64,000 bases of DNA, taken from the NCBI RefSeq assembly GCF_030815485.1, contig NZ_JAUSWV010000002.1:3968001-4032000 (forward strand), read 5' to 3'. Under the pieces are notes generated by a model. The model was not told the DNA's origin and did not search any database. It saw only the letters and a list, made by a program, of their open reading frames with translations. Made by a program: the position numbers and the translations under genes. Shown here one piece after another: positions 1 to 7,170 of the stretch (the stretch's first letter is position 1; the number at the start of each line of letters is the position of its first letter). The DNA comes from Streptomyces rishiriensis. GTDB taxonomy: Bacteria > Actinomycetota > Actinomycetes > Streptomycetales > Streptomycetaceae.

Positions 1-103
1 TGTCCGTCCCGGACGCACCCCTCGCACCGCGGCGCGGGCCTCGCGGCACTGCGCCGACTCCGCCCGTCGGCCACGGCGGCCACGGCGGCCACGGCGGGCC
101 GGT

Positions 104-784
104 CTACGGCTCGAACTTGTAACCCAGGCCGCGGACCGTCACCAGATACCTCGGCGCGCCCGGGTCGGGCTCGATCTTGGCCCGCAGGCGCTTGACGTGG
201 ACGTCGAGGGTCTTGGTGTCGCCCACGTAGTCGGCGCCCCAGACCCGGTCGATGAGCTGCATACGGGTCAGGACGCGCCCGGCGTTGCGCAGCAGCATCT
301 CCAGGAGGTCGAACTCCTTGAGGGGGAGGTCGACCTTGGAGCCGGAGACCGTCACGACGTGCCGGTCGACGTCCATGCGGACCGGGCCGGCCTCCAGGGC
401 CGCCGGGGTCACCTCCTCCGGCTCGCCCCGGCGGCGCAGGACGGCCCGGATACGGGCGACCAGCTCGCGCGAGGAGAAGGGCTTGGTGACGTAGTCGTCG
501 GCTCCTATCTCCAGGCCGACGACCTTGTCGATCTCGCTGTCCTTCGCGGTCACCATGATCACGGGGACGTTGGAGCGGCCGCGCAGCTGACGGCACACCT
601 CCGTACCGGGCAGACCCGGCAGCATCAGGTCGAGAAGCACGAGGTCGGCGCCGTTGCGCTCGAACTCGTCGAGTCCGTCGGGCCCGGTGGCCGCGATGGC
701 GACCTCGAAGCCTTCCTTGCGGAGCATGTAGGACAGGGCGTCGGAGAAGGACTCCTCGTCCTCGACGACGAGCACTCGGGTCAC
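104..784 (-). CDS. phoP: Response regulator PhoP (OmpR/PhoB family)
   Basis: Cytoplasmic response regulator of 226 aa that controls phosphate-starvation genes in Streptomyces. The receiver domain (about 1-120) has the acidic pocket E8/D9, phospho-acceptor D52 in LDLMLPG, T79 and K101. A winged-helix DNA-binding domain fills about 130-226 and ends RGLGYKFEP. The start is GTG at 784. It overlaps the phoR stop by 4 nt (GTGA), so the pair is probably translationally coupled. The tandem 11-bp repeats before divergent phoU are the expected binding sites. It occupies the position of mycobacterial regX3 next to senX3. I recognise the sequence as Streptomyces PhoP; the alternative name RegX3 would describe the same orthologue group. 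Confidence 0.96.
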   Translation of the reverse strand: MTRVLVVEDEESFSDALSYMLRKEGFEVAIAATGPDGLDEFERNGADLVLLDLMLPGLPGTEVCRQLRGRSNVPVIMVTAKDSEIDKVVGLEIGADDYVTKPFSSRELVARIRAVLRRRGEPEEVTPAALEAGPVRMDVDRHVVTVSGSKVDLPLKEFDLLEMLLRNAGRVLTRMQLIDRVWGADYVGDTKTLDVHVKRLRAKIEPDPGAPRYLVTVRGLGYKFEP

Positions 785-2118
785 GGAAGGACCTCCGGGG
801 CGGAAAGCGTCCGGTACGCGGACGAATCGGGGGATGAGGCGCGGGGTGAAGTCTGGGTCGGGCGATGAGGGGAGGAGTGGCCGACCTCGTGGAGGTCGTC
901 GGCGTCATCGAGGTCGTCGACGTCGTCGATCTCGTCCGGGTCGGCATGCTGATGCGCACGGTCGCGGGCCACGCCCGTCTCCGGTAGGCGCAGGGTGAAC
1001 GTGGAGCCCTGGTTCTCGGCGCTCCACACCGTGACCTCCCCGCCGTGCGAGGCGGCCACGTGCTTGACGATCGCCAGCCCGAGCCCCGTACCGCCCGTCT
1101 GACGGGAGCGGGCCGGATCGACGCGGTAGAAGCGCTCGAAGATGCGCTCCTTGTCCTTGTCGGAGATGCCGATCCCCTGGTCGGTCACGGCGATCTCGAT
1201 CAGGTCCCCGCCCGGCGCGCCCACCCGGCGGGCGGCTATGCCGACGCGGGTCCGGGCGGGTGAGTAGTTGACGGCGTTCTCGACCAGGTTGCCGAGGGCG
1301 GCGGCCAGCTGGCCCCGGTTGCCCCAGACGCGCAGGTCGGCGGTGCCGCCGGCGGCCATGGTGATCTGCTTGGTCCCGGCCTGGTGACGGCAGCGGTCGA
1401 CCGCCTCGGCGACCAGCTCGTCGATGCCGATCGGCTCGGCGTCCTCGAGAGGATCGTCGTTCTGGACCCTCGAGAGGTCGATGAGCTCCTGCACCAGGCT
1501 GGTCAGCCGGGTGGCCTCGATCTGCATACGGCCGGCGAACCGCTCCACCGCCTCCGGATCCTCCGAGGCGTCCATGACGGCCTCGGAGAGGAGGGAGAGC
1601 GCTCCGACCGGCGTCTTCAGCTCATGGCTGACGTTCGCCACGAAGTCCCGCCGGACCGCTTCGATACGACGGGCCTCGGTGAGGTCCTCCACCAGCAGAA
1701 GGACCAGCCGGGATCCCAGCGGAGCCACTCTGGCGGACACGGCGAGAGCCTCGCCGCGCCCGGTCCCGCGCCGGGGAAGGTCCAGCTCGACCTGGCGTAT
1801 CTCTCCGTCGCGTCTGGTGTCCCGGGCCATCTTGAGCATGGGCTCGACGCTGAGCCGGCCACCGCGCACGAGCCCGAGGGCGTAGGCGGCGGAGCTGGCC
1901 TTCACGACGGCGTCAGCCTCGTCGAGCACGACGGCGGAGGAGCGAAGCACGGAGAGGACGGTGTCCACACCCGGCGGAAGCACCGCGTCCGTGTGCAGAG
2001 AGGTGCGCGTGGGGCGCTTCTGCTCCCGCTCGCTCCAGCGGAACGCCAGCATGGCGATGACACCGGTGAGTACTCCGGCGATCGCTGCCGCTGCGGCGAC
2101 CGCCGCGTTCACGTCCAT
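781..2118 (-). CDS. phoR: Sensor histidine kinase PhoR
   Basis: Membrane-anchored phosphate-sensing kinase (445 aa), partner of PhoP. One N-terminal transmembrane segment (about 7-25) is followed by a PAS-like region. The H-box FVANVSHELKTP carries phospho-acceptor H165. The ATPase domain shows the N-box GNLVENAVNYSP and glycine boxes DQGIGI and GGTGLGLAI. The C-terminal 60 residues are Asp/Ser-rich and probably disordered. ATG at 2118; the stop overlaps phoP. Having a single membrane anchor and almost no extracellular loop, as in SenX3, suggests the signal comes through PhoU and the Pst system rather than from outside; that is inference from the family. Confidence 0.95.
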   Translation of the reverse strand: MDVNAAVAAAAAIAGVLTGVIAMLAFRWSEREQKRPTRTSLHTDAVLPPGVDTVLSVLRSSAVVLDEADAVVKASSAAYALGLVRGGRLSVEPMLKMARDTRRDGEIRQVELDLPRRGTGRGEALAVSARVAPLGSRLVLLLVEDLTEARRIEAVRRDFVANVSHELKTPVGALSLLSEAVMDASEDPEAVERFAGRMQIEATRLTSLVQELIDLSRVQNDDPLEDAEPIGIDELVAEAVDRCRHQAGTKQITMAAGGTADLRVWGNRGQLAAALGNLVENAVNYSPARTRVGIAARRVGAPGGDLIEIAVTDQGIGISDKDKERIFERFYRVDPARSRQTGGTGLGLAIVKHVAASHGGEVTVWSAENQGSTFTLRLPETGVARDRAHQHADPDEIDDVDDLDDADDLHEVGHSSPHRPTQTSPRASSPDSSAYRTLSAPEVLP

Positions 2119-2191
2119 GGCACCAGGTTAGGCACGCGATCGGTCCTGGCCACAGCTATCGAGGTGCGACCTCGAACACTCGTCGCCCAGA

Positions 2192-2224
2192 GTTCACCTT
2201 GGAGCCAGTAGTGGTTCATTCGGG
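2192..2224. promoter_or_regulatory. Tandem PHO-box-like direct repeats
   Basis: Three contiguous 11-bp units read GTTCACCTTGG, AGCCAGTAGTG and GTTCATTCGGG. The first and third match the Streptomyces PHO-box pattern (GTTCACC plus 4 nt, 11-bp period); the middle unit is degenerate. They lie in the divergent phoR/phoU intergenic region, where PhoP autoregulation is known in S. coelicolor. Confidence 0.75.
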
Positions 2225-2395
2225 GTGCCGGAAATCGACGCGTACGGGGCGGAGCGTGGCACCGTGGGCTTCGCAGCACCGGATCCACGGCCGTTCGGCG
2301 CCGGTGCAGCAGCCGGTCCCGGCCCGGTTCGCGGCCGGTTCCGGCCCCCGGAACCGAACCCGAACCCCGAGCACGACGTACGAGAGGGAACCCTG

Positions 2396-3121
2396 ATGCG
2401 GGACGCGTACCACGAGGAACTGGACTCGATCGGCGACAGCCTGGTGGAGATGGCCCGGCTGGTCGGGTCGGCGATCGGACGCGCCACGACCGCCATTCTC
2501 GACGCCGACCTGAAGCTCGCCGAGAGCGTCATCGAGGCCGACAAGAGGGTCGACGAGCTCCAGCACGACCTGGAGGCGCGGGCGATAGCGCTGCTGGCCC
2601 GGCAGCAGCCGGTGGCGACGGATCTGCGGATCGTGGTCACGTCGCTGCGGATGTCGGCCGACCTGGAGCGCTCCGGGGACCTGGCCCAGCACGTGGCGAA
2701 GCTGGCGCGGCTGCGCTTCCCGAACCGCGCGGTCCCGCAGGACCTGCACGCCACGATCCTGGAGATGGGCCAGCTCGCGCAGCGCCTGATGGCGAAGGCT
2801 GCGGAGGTCGTCGTCACCAAGGACGTCGACCTCGCCCTCCAGCTCGAGTCGGACGACGACGAGATGGACCTCCTGCACCGCACCCTCTTCCAGCACCTGC
2901 TGGACGACCGCTGGAAGCACGGCATCGAGACGGCCGTCGACGTCACGCTGCTGGGCCGCTACTACGAGCGCTTCGCCGACCACGCGGTGGCCGTCGCCAA
3001 GCGCGTGGTGTTCCTGGTGACGGGCGAGCACGCGGACGAGCTCCAGCCGGAGATCCAGCCCGACATCCAGCCGACGACCGGAGCGGGCACGGGAACGGGC
3101 ACGGCCGCCGCGGGGGCCTGA
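2396..3121 (+). CDS. phoU: Phosphate transport/regulatory protein PhoU
   Basis: Cytoplasmic PhoU (241 aa), a helical-bundle protein that links Pst phosphate uptake to PhoR activity. Two PhoU repeats are visible: about 1-110 with EADKRVDELQHDLEARA, and about 115-215 with DDDEMDLLHRTLF and ending in YYERFADHAVAVAKRV, the usual family signature. ATG at 2396 was chosen because it follows a GAGAGGGAA ribosome site and begins the conserved MRDAYHEEL; in-frame codons upstream cover the PHO boxes. The tail after about 215 is a Gly/Thr/Ala low-complexity stretch. Divergent from phoR-phoP. Confidence 0.95.
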   Translation: MRDAYHEELDSIGDSLVEMARLVGSAIGRATTAILDADLKLAESVIEADKRVDELQHDLEARAIALLARQQPVATDLRIVVTSLRMSADLERSGDLAQHVAKLARLRFPNRAVPQDLHATILEMGQLAQRLMAKAAEVVVTKDVDLALQLESDDDEMDLLHRTLFQHLLDDRWKHGIETAVDVTLLGRYYERFADHAVAVAKRVVFLVTGEHADELQPEIQPDIQPTTGAGTGTGTAAAGA

Positions 3122-3131
3122 CCCGGCCCGG

Positions 3132-3210
3132 GACGGGCCATGACGAGGGGAACGGGACGGGGCCGGCGACCGCGGAGGCCTGAACCCGGACCGCGACGGG
3201 CCATGACGAG
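3132..3210. repeat. Direct repeat downstream of phoU
   Basis: The 16-mer GACGGGCCATGACGAG occurs at 3132-3147 and again at 3195-3210, followed each time by similar GGAAC-containing sequence. The stretch 3122-3376 has no convincing gene; it is dominated by such GGAAC/GGGAC-type repeats. Confidence 0.5.
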
Positions 3211-3376
3211 TGGAACCGGGGCGGAGCCAGGGCGGCTGGAACCGGGACCGGACCACGCACGGCTGAAACCTGAAAGCGGGCCACGTCGGACGGAACCGGG
3301 AACGGGACCACTGACGGGTGACCGCGGGGTCGTCCGCGGGGCGTGCCGGATGTCCTCAGGGGCGTGTGCAGGCCAC

Positions 3377-3430
3377 TGTGCGCCATTGAGCCGTTGATGC
3401 GCCCAGCGGAACGGGCATGCAATGGGCACA
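3377..3430 (+). promoter_or_regulatory. Long imperfect hairpin in leader of Cys-rich peptide gene
   Basis: TGTGCGCCATTG (3377-3388) pairs with CAATGGGCACA (3420-3430), one base bulged, and an inner GCCC/GGGC stem (3401-3404 / 3413-3416) closes an 8-nt loop. There is no U-tract after it. It sits 26 nt before the start codon at 3456, so it may be a leader RNA element or the end of the phoU transcript. Confidence 0.4.
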
Positions 3431-3455
3431 GGTCCTACGCCTCCGGGAGGAACCC

Positions 3456-3614
3456 ATGGCCGAGTCCCCCGTCACTCCCACGCCCGACCCCGCACAGGAA
3501 CGCCCGACCGAGCAGCCCGCCGAGATCAGGAACCTGATGCTCATCGGCGCGTGCGGCTGCGGTTCGGGGTGCGGCTGCGGGTGCCAGTCGGGCAACCCCT
3601 GCCAGTGCGGCTGA
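3456..3614 (+). CDS. Small Cys-rich protein
   Basis: A 52-residue protein. The first 38 residues are Pro/Glu-rich and soluble; the tail contains seven cysteines in about 20 residues, in a CGCGSGCGCGC then CQCG arrangement alternating with glycine. ATG at 3456 follows a good GGGAGGAA ribosome site; an in-frame ATG at 3417 lacks one. No signal peptide. The cysteine spacing suits metal-thiolate binding or post-translational thioether modification; neither is shown. It lies just upstream of the nickel-binding DUF4242 gene, which favours a metal role. I recall small Cys-rich genes at this position in other Streptomyces but no assigned function. Confidence 0.75.
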   Translation: MAESPVTPTPDPAQERPTEQPAEIRNLMLIGACGCGSGCGCGCQSGNPCQCG

Positions 3615-3793
3615 CGACGCACGGCGAACGCATGTGAACGAGGGGCCCGGCGCCGACTCCTTGATCGGCACCGGCCCTTCGCCATGCCCGGACCGCCCGC
3701 CGCCGGGTCGCCGCGCGGGGAACGCGAGCGCAGCATGGAGGAAGGACAGGCGCAGATTCACGCACGGCGAAGACCGGAAGGGGGCGGGCAGTC

Positions 3794-4042
3794 ATGACCC
3801 GCTTCATGGACGTCCACCACGGCATGCAGGGCATCACCGCCGACCAGCTCCTCGAGGCCCACCAGGCGGACCTCGCCGTCGAGGGCGAGGAAGGCGTCCA
3901 CTTCGAACGAGCCTGGGCGGACCCGGAGTCCGGAACCGTCTACTGCCTCTCCGAGGCGCCCTCCGCGGACGCCGTCCTCCGCGTCCACGAGCGCACCGGC
4001 CACACGGCGGACGAGATCCATTCGGTGCCGTTGGAGGTGTGA
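3794..4042 (+). CDS. DUF4242 nickel-binding protein (SCO4226-like)
   Basis: An 82-aa cytoplasmic protein with the DUF4242 pattern: MxRFMDVHHG at the start, HxxDLAVE, and RVHERTGH near residues 63-70. The S. coelicolor protein of the same length and position (SCO4226) has been structurally described as a dimeric nickel-binding protein; that assignment is from memory. Histidines H8, H9, H23, H65 and H70 are plausible ligands. A purine-rich GAAGGGGGCGGG ribosome site precedes the ATG. A nickel-responsive Fur-family regulator (nur) lies about 30 kb away in the same window, but no clear Nur box was seen upstream here. Confidence 0.85.
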   Translation: MTRFMDVHHGMQGITADQLLEAHQADLAVEGEEGVHFERAWADPESGTVYCLSEAPSADAVLRVHERTGHTADEIHSVPLEV

Positions 4043-4049
4043 GAGCCGG

Positions 4050-4781
4050 TCAGGAAGGCTTCACGGCGGATACGGCGGTGACGGTCACCTTGTTGTCGCA
4101 CTCCGCGAACTGTCCGTCGTCCAGGGCGACCTGATGCTTGCCCGCGCCCGGCAGTCCGACGACGATCGTGGGGTACACCACGGGCTCCGCCCCGGATTCG
4201 CAGAACCCGTCGGCCTCCCCCTGCACCTGTACGAAGGTCAGCTTCACCCACGCCCTGCCGCCGGGGGCCAGCGTCACCGGCGAGGCGGATCCGGTGGTCG
4301 TGACGGAGAGCGGGGAGTTCTTCTCGGGAGAGCCGTTGCCGGCGCCCGCGACGGTCGGGTGGCCCTTGAGGACGCAGGCCTTGGCCGAGCCGTTGGTGAA
4401 CTCGACGACGGCCGCCCCGGTCCCCGTACCGTCCGGCCGATCGGCGGCCTGCCGGGCGGCGACCTTCAGACTCCCCGCCGAACAGACCGGCGTGGCACCG
4501 CCGGAGGAACTGTCCACGGCGGGCGTCACGGCAGCGGCGCTCGCGGCGGGGGACGCCACGGAAGGGGAGGTGACGGAAGAGGGGGTGGCGTGGCCGGGTG
4601 TCGCGGAAGCGGGACCGACGGAGGCCGCACCCGCCGAAGCGGAACCGGCCGAAGCGCCGGCCGAAGCGCTGGTCGAAGCGCCGGGGGACTCCCCCGCACC
4701 GCATCCGGTCACCACCAGAGCGGCCGAGGCCACGACGGCCGCCATCACGGAACCCCGAATCCCGAAGCTGTTCCCACGCAT
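4050..4781 (-). CDS. DUF4232-type secreted lipoprotein
   Basis: Predicted lipoprotein. From ATG at 4781 the sequence begins MRGNSFGIRG, has a hydrophobic core and the lipobox LVVTGC, then a long Ser/Ala/Pro/Thr linker (about 30-95) reaching through the wall, and a C-terminal domain of about 140 aa with paired cysteines and the NSPLSVTTTG...LAPGGRAWVKL pattern of DUF4232. Role unknown. The reading frame stays open upstream to 4940, but that part encodes an Asn-rich repeat that would bury the signal peptide, so the internal ATG is preferred. It converges on the DUF4242 gene with a gap of 7 nt. Confidence 0.8.
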   Translation of the reverse strand: MRGNSFGIRGSVMAAVVASAALVVTGCGAGESPGASTSASAGASAGSASAGAASVGPASATPGHATPSSVTSPSVASPAASAAAVTPAVDSSSGGATPVCSAGSLKVAARQAADRPDGTGTGAAVVEFTNGSAKACVLKGHPTVAGAGNGSPEKNSPLSVTTTGSASPVTLAPGGRAWVKLTFVQVQGEADGFCESGAEPVVYPTIVVGLPGAGKHQVALDDGQFAECDNKVTVTAVSAVKPS

Positions 4782-4784
4782 GTA

Positions 4785-4895
4785 CCGGTTCCCGTTCCTG
4801 TTGGCGTTCTCGTTCGCGCTCTGGTTCGCGTACGTGTTCGTGTTCGTGTTGGTGATGGCGTTGGTGATCGCGTTCTCGCTGGTGTTTCCGTACTG
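4785..4895. repeat. Low-complexity 6-nt-period repeat upstream of lipoprotein gene
   Basis: The plus strand reads as degenerate TTCGTG/TTGGTG/TTCGCG hexamers, AT-richer than the surroundings. On the minus strand it would encode alternating Asn-Thr/Asn-Ala if translated. It overlaps the expected promoter or leader of the lipoprotein gene. The remainder of 4896-5079 holds nothing recognisable. Confidence 0.5.
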
Positions 4896-5079
4896 CATGC
4901 CGCCCCCGGATCCGCATGGCCGGAGGCATCGACCCGGCACCCACTCGTCTGCCTGTCATCCGTCAACCCAGACAGAAGGGGCATGCGTTCGGGTTCTTCC
5001 GAGAGCCGACCTGTGACGCGTCGGTGACGATATCGGGCCACATCGACTGATCCCCGTACATCAGAAGAAAGGGTCACTC

Positions 5080-5226
5080 GTGGCGGCCCTGTCCGGCTCG
5101 CCGCCCGGCCGTCGCCGGGTGATCTCGACGCCGGGACCCCTCCAGGGGCCCAGCACGCTGCCGCCCGAGGTGCCCTGCGCATTCGCCGCGCTGCCCCAGT
5201 ACGACGGCCTCCGCCCCGGGACCTGA
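5080..5226 (+). CDS. Putative small protein (48 aa)
   Basis: A GTG-started frame of 48 codons beginning MAALSGSPPGRRR and ending YDGLRPGT. Support: a GAAGAAAGGG ribosome site with suitable spacing, G or C at about 94% of third positions, and a hairpin terminator 55 nt after the stop. Pro/Gly/Leu-rich, no membrane segment, no recognised family. It could be chance in GC-rich DNA, but the ribosome site and codon bias together favour a real gene. Confidence 0.5.
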   Translation: MAALSGSPPGRRRVISTPGPLQGPSTLPPEVPCAFAALPQYDGLRPGT

Positions 5227-5280
5227 CGCGGACCCACCCAACGGCCGACGGTCCGAAAGACGGCCCCGAGACAGCGAAAA

Positions 5281-5314
5281 GCCCCCGACCGCGCCGTTTG
5301 CGCAGGCCGGGGGC
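5281..5314. terminator. Bidirectional hairpin terminator
   Basis: GCCCCCG (5281-5287) pairs with CGGGGGC (5308-5314), with GCG/CGC pairs inside. An A-run (GAAAAG) lies on its left, so it can end the leftward lipoprotein transcript; it may also serve the small rightward gene before it. Confidence 0.65.
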
Positions 5315-5434
5315 ATGATCGCGAAGACTGGACGTAGACCGCTTCTCAGATCGTCCCGCGTCCCCGCCCGCCCGTCCGTCCGCTTCCGCGGGTCGGTCAG
5401 GGAATGGGCCGGCAGGCGGCTTCGTGCCGTCTTC

Positions 5435-5971
5435 TCAGATGTCCGCGCCGTCGGTGGCCGGCAGCAGTGCGGCCAGTTCGGCGTCGTCCGGGCGGTGGAC
5501 CGCCTCGGCCGCCTTACGCAGAATGGCGCGGTCGACCTCGTCCGCGTCGGCGATCAGGCGAATCAGCACGTCGCCGTCGGGCACCGCGTATTCGTGGCTG
5601 CCACCTGCCTTGCGGTACCAGGCGTCGCCGTCCTGCTCGCAGGTGACCTGCTTCTCCGACACCTCGCCCAGCGGCTGCTTGGGGCAGCTCTCCGCTGTCA
5701 GCGTGCCGCGCCCTGCGAAGAGGCCGAACTCGGTGGCGCCCTTCTCCGACCGGTACGCGGCGGAGAACTCGTCGTCGTACTCCCCGATCGACCCCTGGAG
5801 CAGGGTGTAACCGGAGACCTCGGTGACATAGACGAGTTCCGGCGCGACGCCCCAGACGCGCGCGGCGGCGTCGAGGTCGGCGGACGTCCCACCGTCCTGG
5901 TCCGCGTCGCATCCTGCGAGGAGAACCGGCAGCAGGAGAAGGGGGAGCAGCGCACGCGCGGGTCGCATCAT
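5435..5971 (-). CDS. Small lipoprotein, unknown function
   Basis: Predicted membrane lipoprotein of about 178 aa. The N-terminus MMRPARALLP is followed by a Leu-rich core and lipobox LLAGC. The mature part is acidic, with a single other pair of cysteines (SCPKQ...TCEQD) and no recognised enzymatic motif. The start at 5971 is preferred because AAAGGATGGGCGG precedes it; an upstream in-frame ATG at 5995 has no ribosome site. Conserved hypothetical lipoprotein; exact role unknown. Confidence 0.75.
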   Translation of the reverse strand: MMRPARALLPLLLLPVLLAGCDADQDGGTSADLDAAARVWGVAPELVYVTEVSGYTLLQGSIGEYDDEFSAAYRSEKGATEFGLFAGRGTLTAESCPKQPLGEVSEKQVTCEQDGDAWYRKAGGSHEYAVPDGDVLIRLIADADEVDRAILRKAAEAVHRPDDAELAALLPATDGADI

Positions 5972-6180
5972 CCGCCCATCCTTTCCCATGGACATGCCAC
6001 AACCCCAACCGATATCCGGCTGCCCCCCACCTCAAGTTGGCGTCAGTGTGGTGGTCGTCCGGTGGTCCCCGATGCGTACGTGAACCGCAAGGCTGTAGCC
6101 ACCGCCTTCGACGCCGCCGAAACGACGCGACAAGACGTCAACCGGCTGACGGCCCGGGCCCAGGCCCAGGCCCACCAAAA

Positions 6181-6217
6181 AGCCCCCTACCGACGGAGAA
6201 CCCGCAGGTAGGGGGCT
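6181..6217 (-). terminator. Terminator of gpmA
   Basis: AGCCCCCTACC (6181-6191) pairs with GGTAGGGGGCT (6207-6217). The A-run on its left becomes a U-tract for leftward transcription, giving a canonical intrinsic terminator 14 nt past the gpmA stop. The stretch 5972-6180 before it holds nothing recognisable. Confidence 0.85.
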
Positions 6218-6230
6218 TGTTCGGCTCTGC

Positions 6231-6992
6231 TTACTTCTTCTTGCCCTGGTTCTTGACTGCCTCGATCGCCGCTGCGGCCGCCTCGGGGTCGAGGTAGGTG
6301 CCGCCCGGGTTGATCGGCTTGAAGGCCGCGTCGAGTTCGTAGGCCAGGGGGATGCCCGTCGGGATGTTCAGGCCTGCGATGTCGGCGTCCGAGACGCCGT
6401 CGAGGTGCTTGACGAGGGCTCGGAGCGAGTTGCCGTGGGCGGCGACCAGCACCGTGCGGCCCGACAGGAGGTCCGGGACGATGCCGTCGTACCAGTAGGG
6501 GAGCATGCGGACGACGACGTCCTTGAGGCACTCCGTGCGGGGGCGGAGCTCCGGGGGGATCGACGCGTAACGGGCGTCGGAGGCCTGGGAGAACTCCGAG
6601 TCGTCCGACAGCGGCGGGGGCGGGGTGTCGTAGGAGCGGCGCCAGAGCATGAACTGCTCCTCGCCGAACTCCGCGAGGGTCTGCGCCTTGTCCTTGCCCT
6701 GGAGGGCGCCGTAGTGGCGTTCGTTCAGGCGCCAGGAGCGGTGGACCGGGATCCAGTGGCGGTCGGCGGATTCGAGGGCCAGCTGGGCCGTGCGGATCGC
6801 GCGCTTCTGGAGCGACGTGTGGACCACGTCGGGGAGGAGGTCGGCATCCTTCAGGAGTTCGCCACCGCGGACCGCCTCCTTCTCGCCCTTCTCGTTGAGG
6901 TTGACGTCCACCCAGCCGGTGAACAGGTTCTTCGCGTTCCACTCGCTCTCGCCGTGACGGAGGAGGATCAGCTTGTACGGTGCGTCGGCCAT
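6231..6992 (-). CDS. gpmA: 2,3-bisphosphoglycerate-dependent phosphoglycerate mutase
   Basis: Cytoplasmic glycolytic and gluconeogenic enzyme interconverting 3- and 2-phosphoglycerate. It has 253 aa, the usual length. The catalytic LRHGESEWN motif carries phospho-histidine H13; the second catalytic histidine is H186 in AAHGNSLRAL, with R12, R64 and E91 also in place. ATG at 6992 starts the conserved MADAPYKLILLRHG; an in-frame extension to 7292 is non-homologous. A terminator follows directly, so it is monocistronic. Its closeness to phoRP and mshA mirrors the mycobacterial gpm1-senX3-regX3 order. Confidence 0.96.
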   Translation of the reverse strand: MADAPYKLILLRHGESEWNAKNLFTGWVDVNLNEKGEKEAVRGGELLKDADLLPDVVHTSLQKRAIRTAQLALESADRHWIPVHRSWRLNERHYGALQGKDKAQTLAEFGEEQFMLWRRSYDTPPPPLSDDSEFSQASDARYASIPPELRPRTECLKDVVVRMLPYWYDGIVPDLLSGRTVLVAAHGNSLRALVKHLDGVSDADIAGLNIPTGIPLAYELDAAFKPINPGGTYLDPEAAAAAIEAVKNQGKKK

Positions 6993-7125
6993 GCGTATGA
7001 GCGTAATCCACCGCTCCGATGCGTTGTGCGCCCGCTCGTACAGCGGACAGGCCCTCCGACGGTTGACGGGATCTGTTAATTGAGTGGCCTCCCGCGCTTC
7101 GCCTCTCGTAAGTTCTGAGCGCCGC

Positions 7126-7155
7126 CAGAGCCACTTACACCAGAGCCACTTACAC
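7126..7155. repeat. Perfect 15-bp tandem repeat before MFS gene
   Basis: CAGAGCCACTTACAC occurs twice back to back (7126-7140, 7141-7155), ending 15 nt before the MFS start codon. It may be an operator or a recent slippage duplication. Confidence 0.6.
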
Positions 7156-7170
7156 CCGGGGGATTCCGTC

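Noticed and set aside
4782..4940. N-terminal Asn-rich extension of the DUF4232 lipoprotein
   Set aside because: It would place about 50 polar residues ahead of the lipoprotein signal peptide; the ATG at 4781 gives a normal signal.
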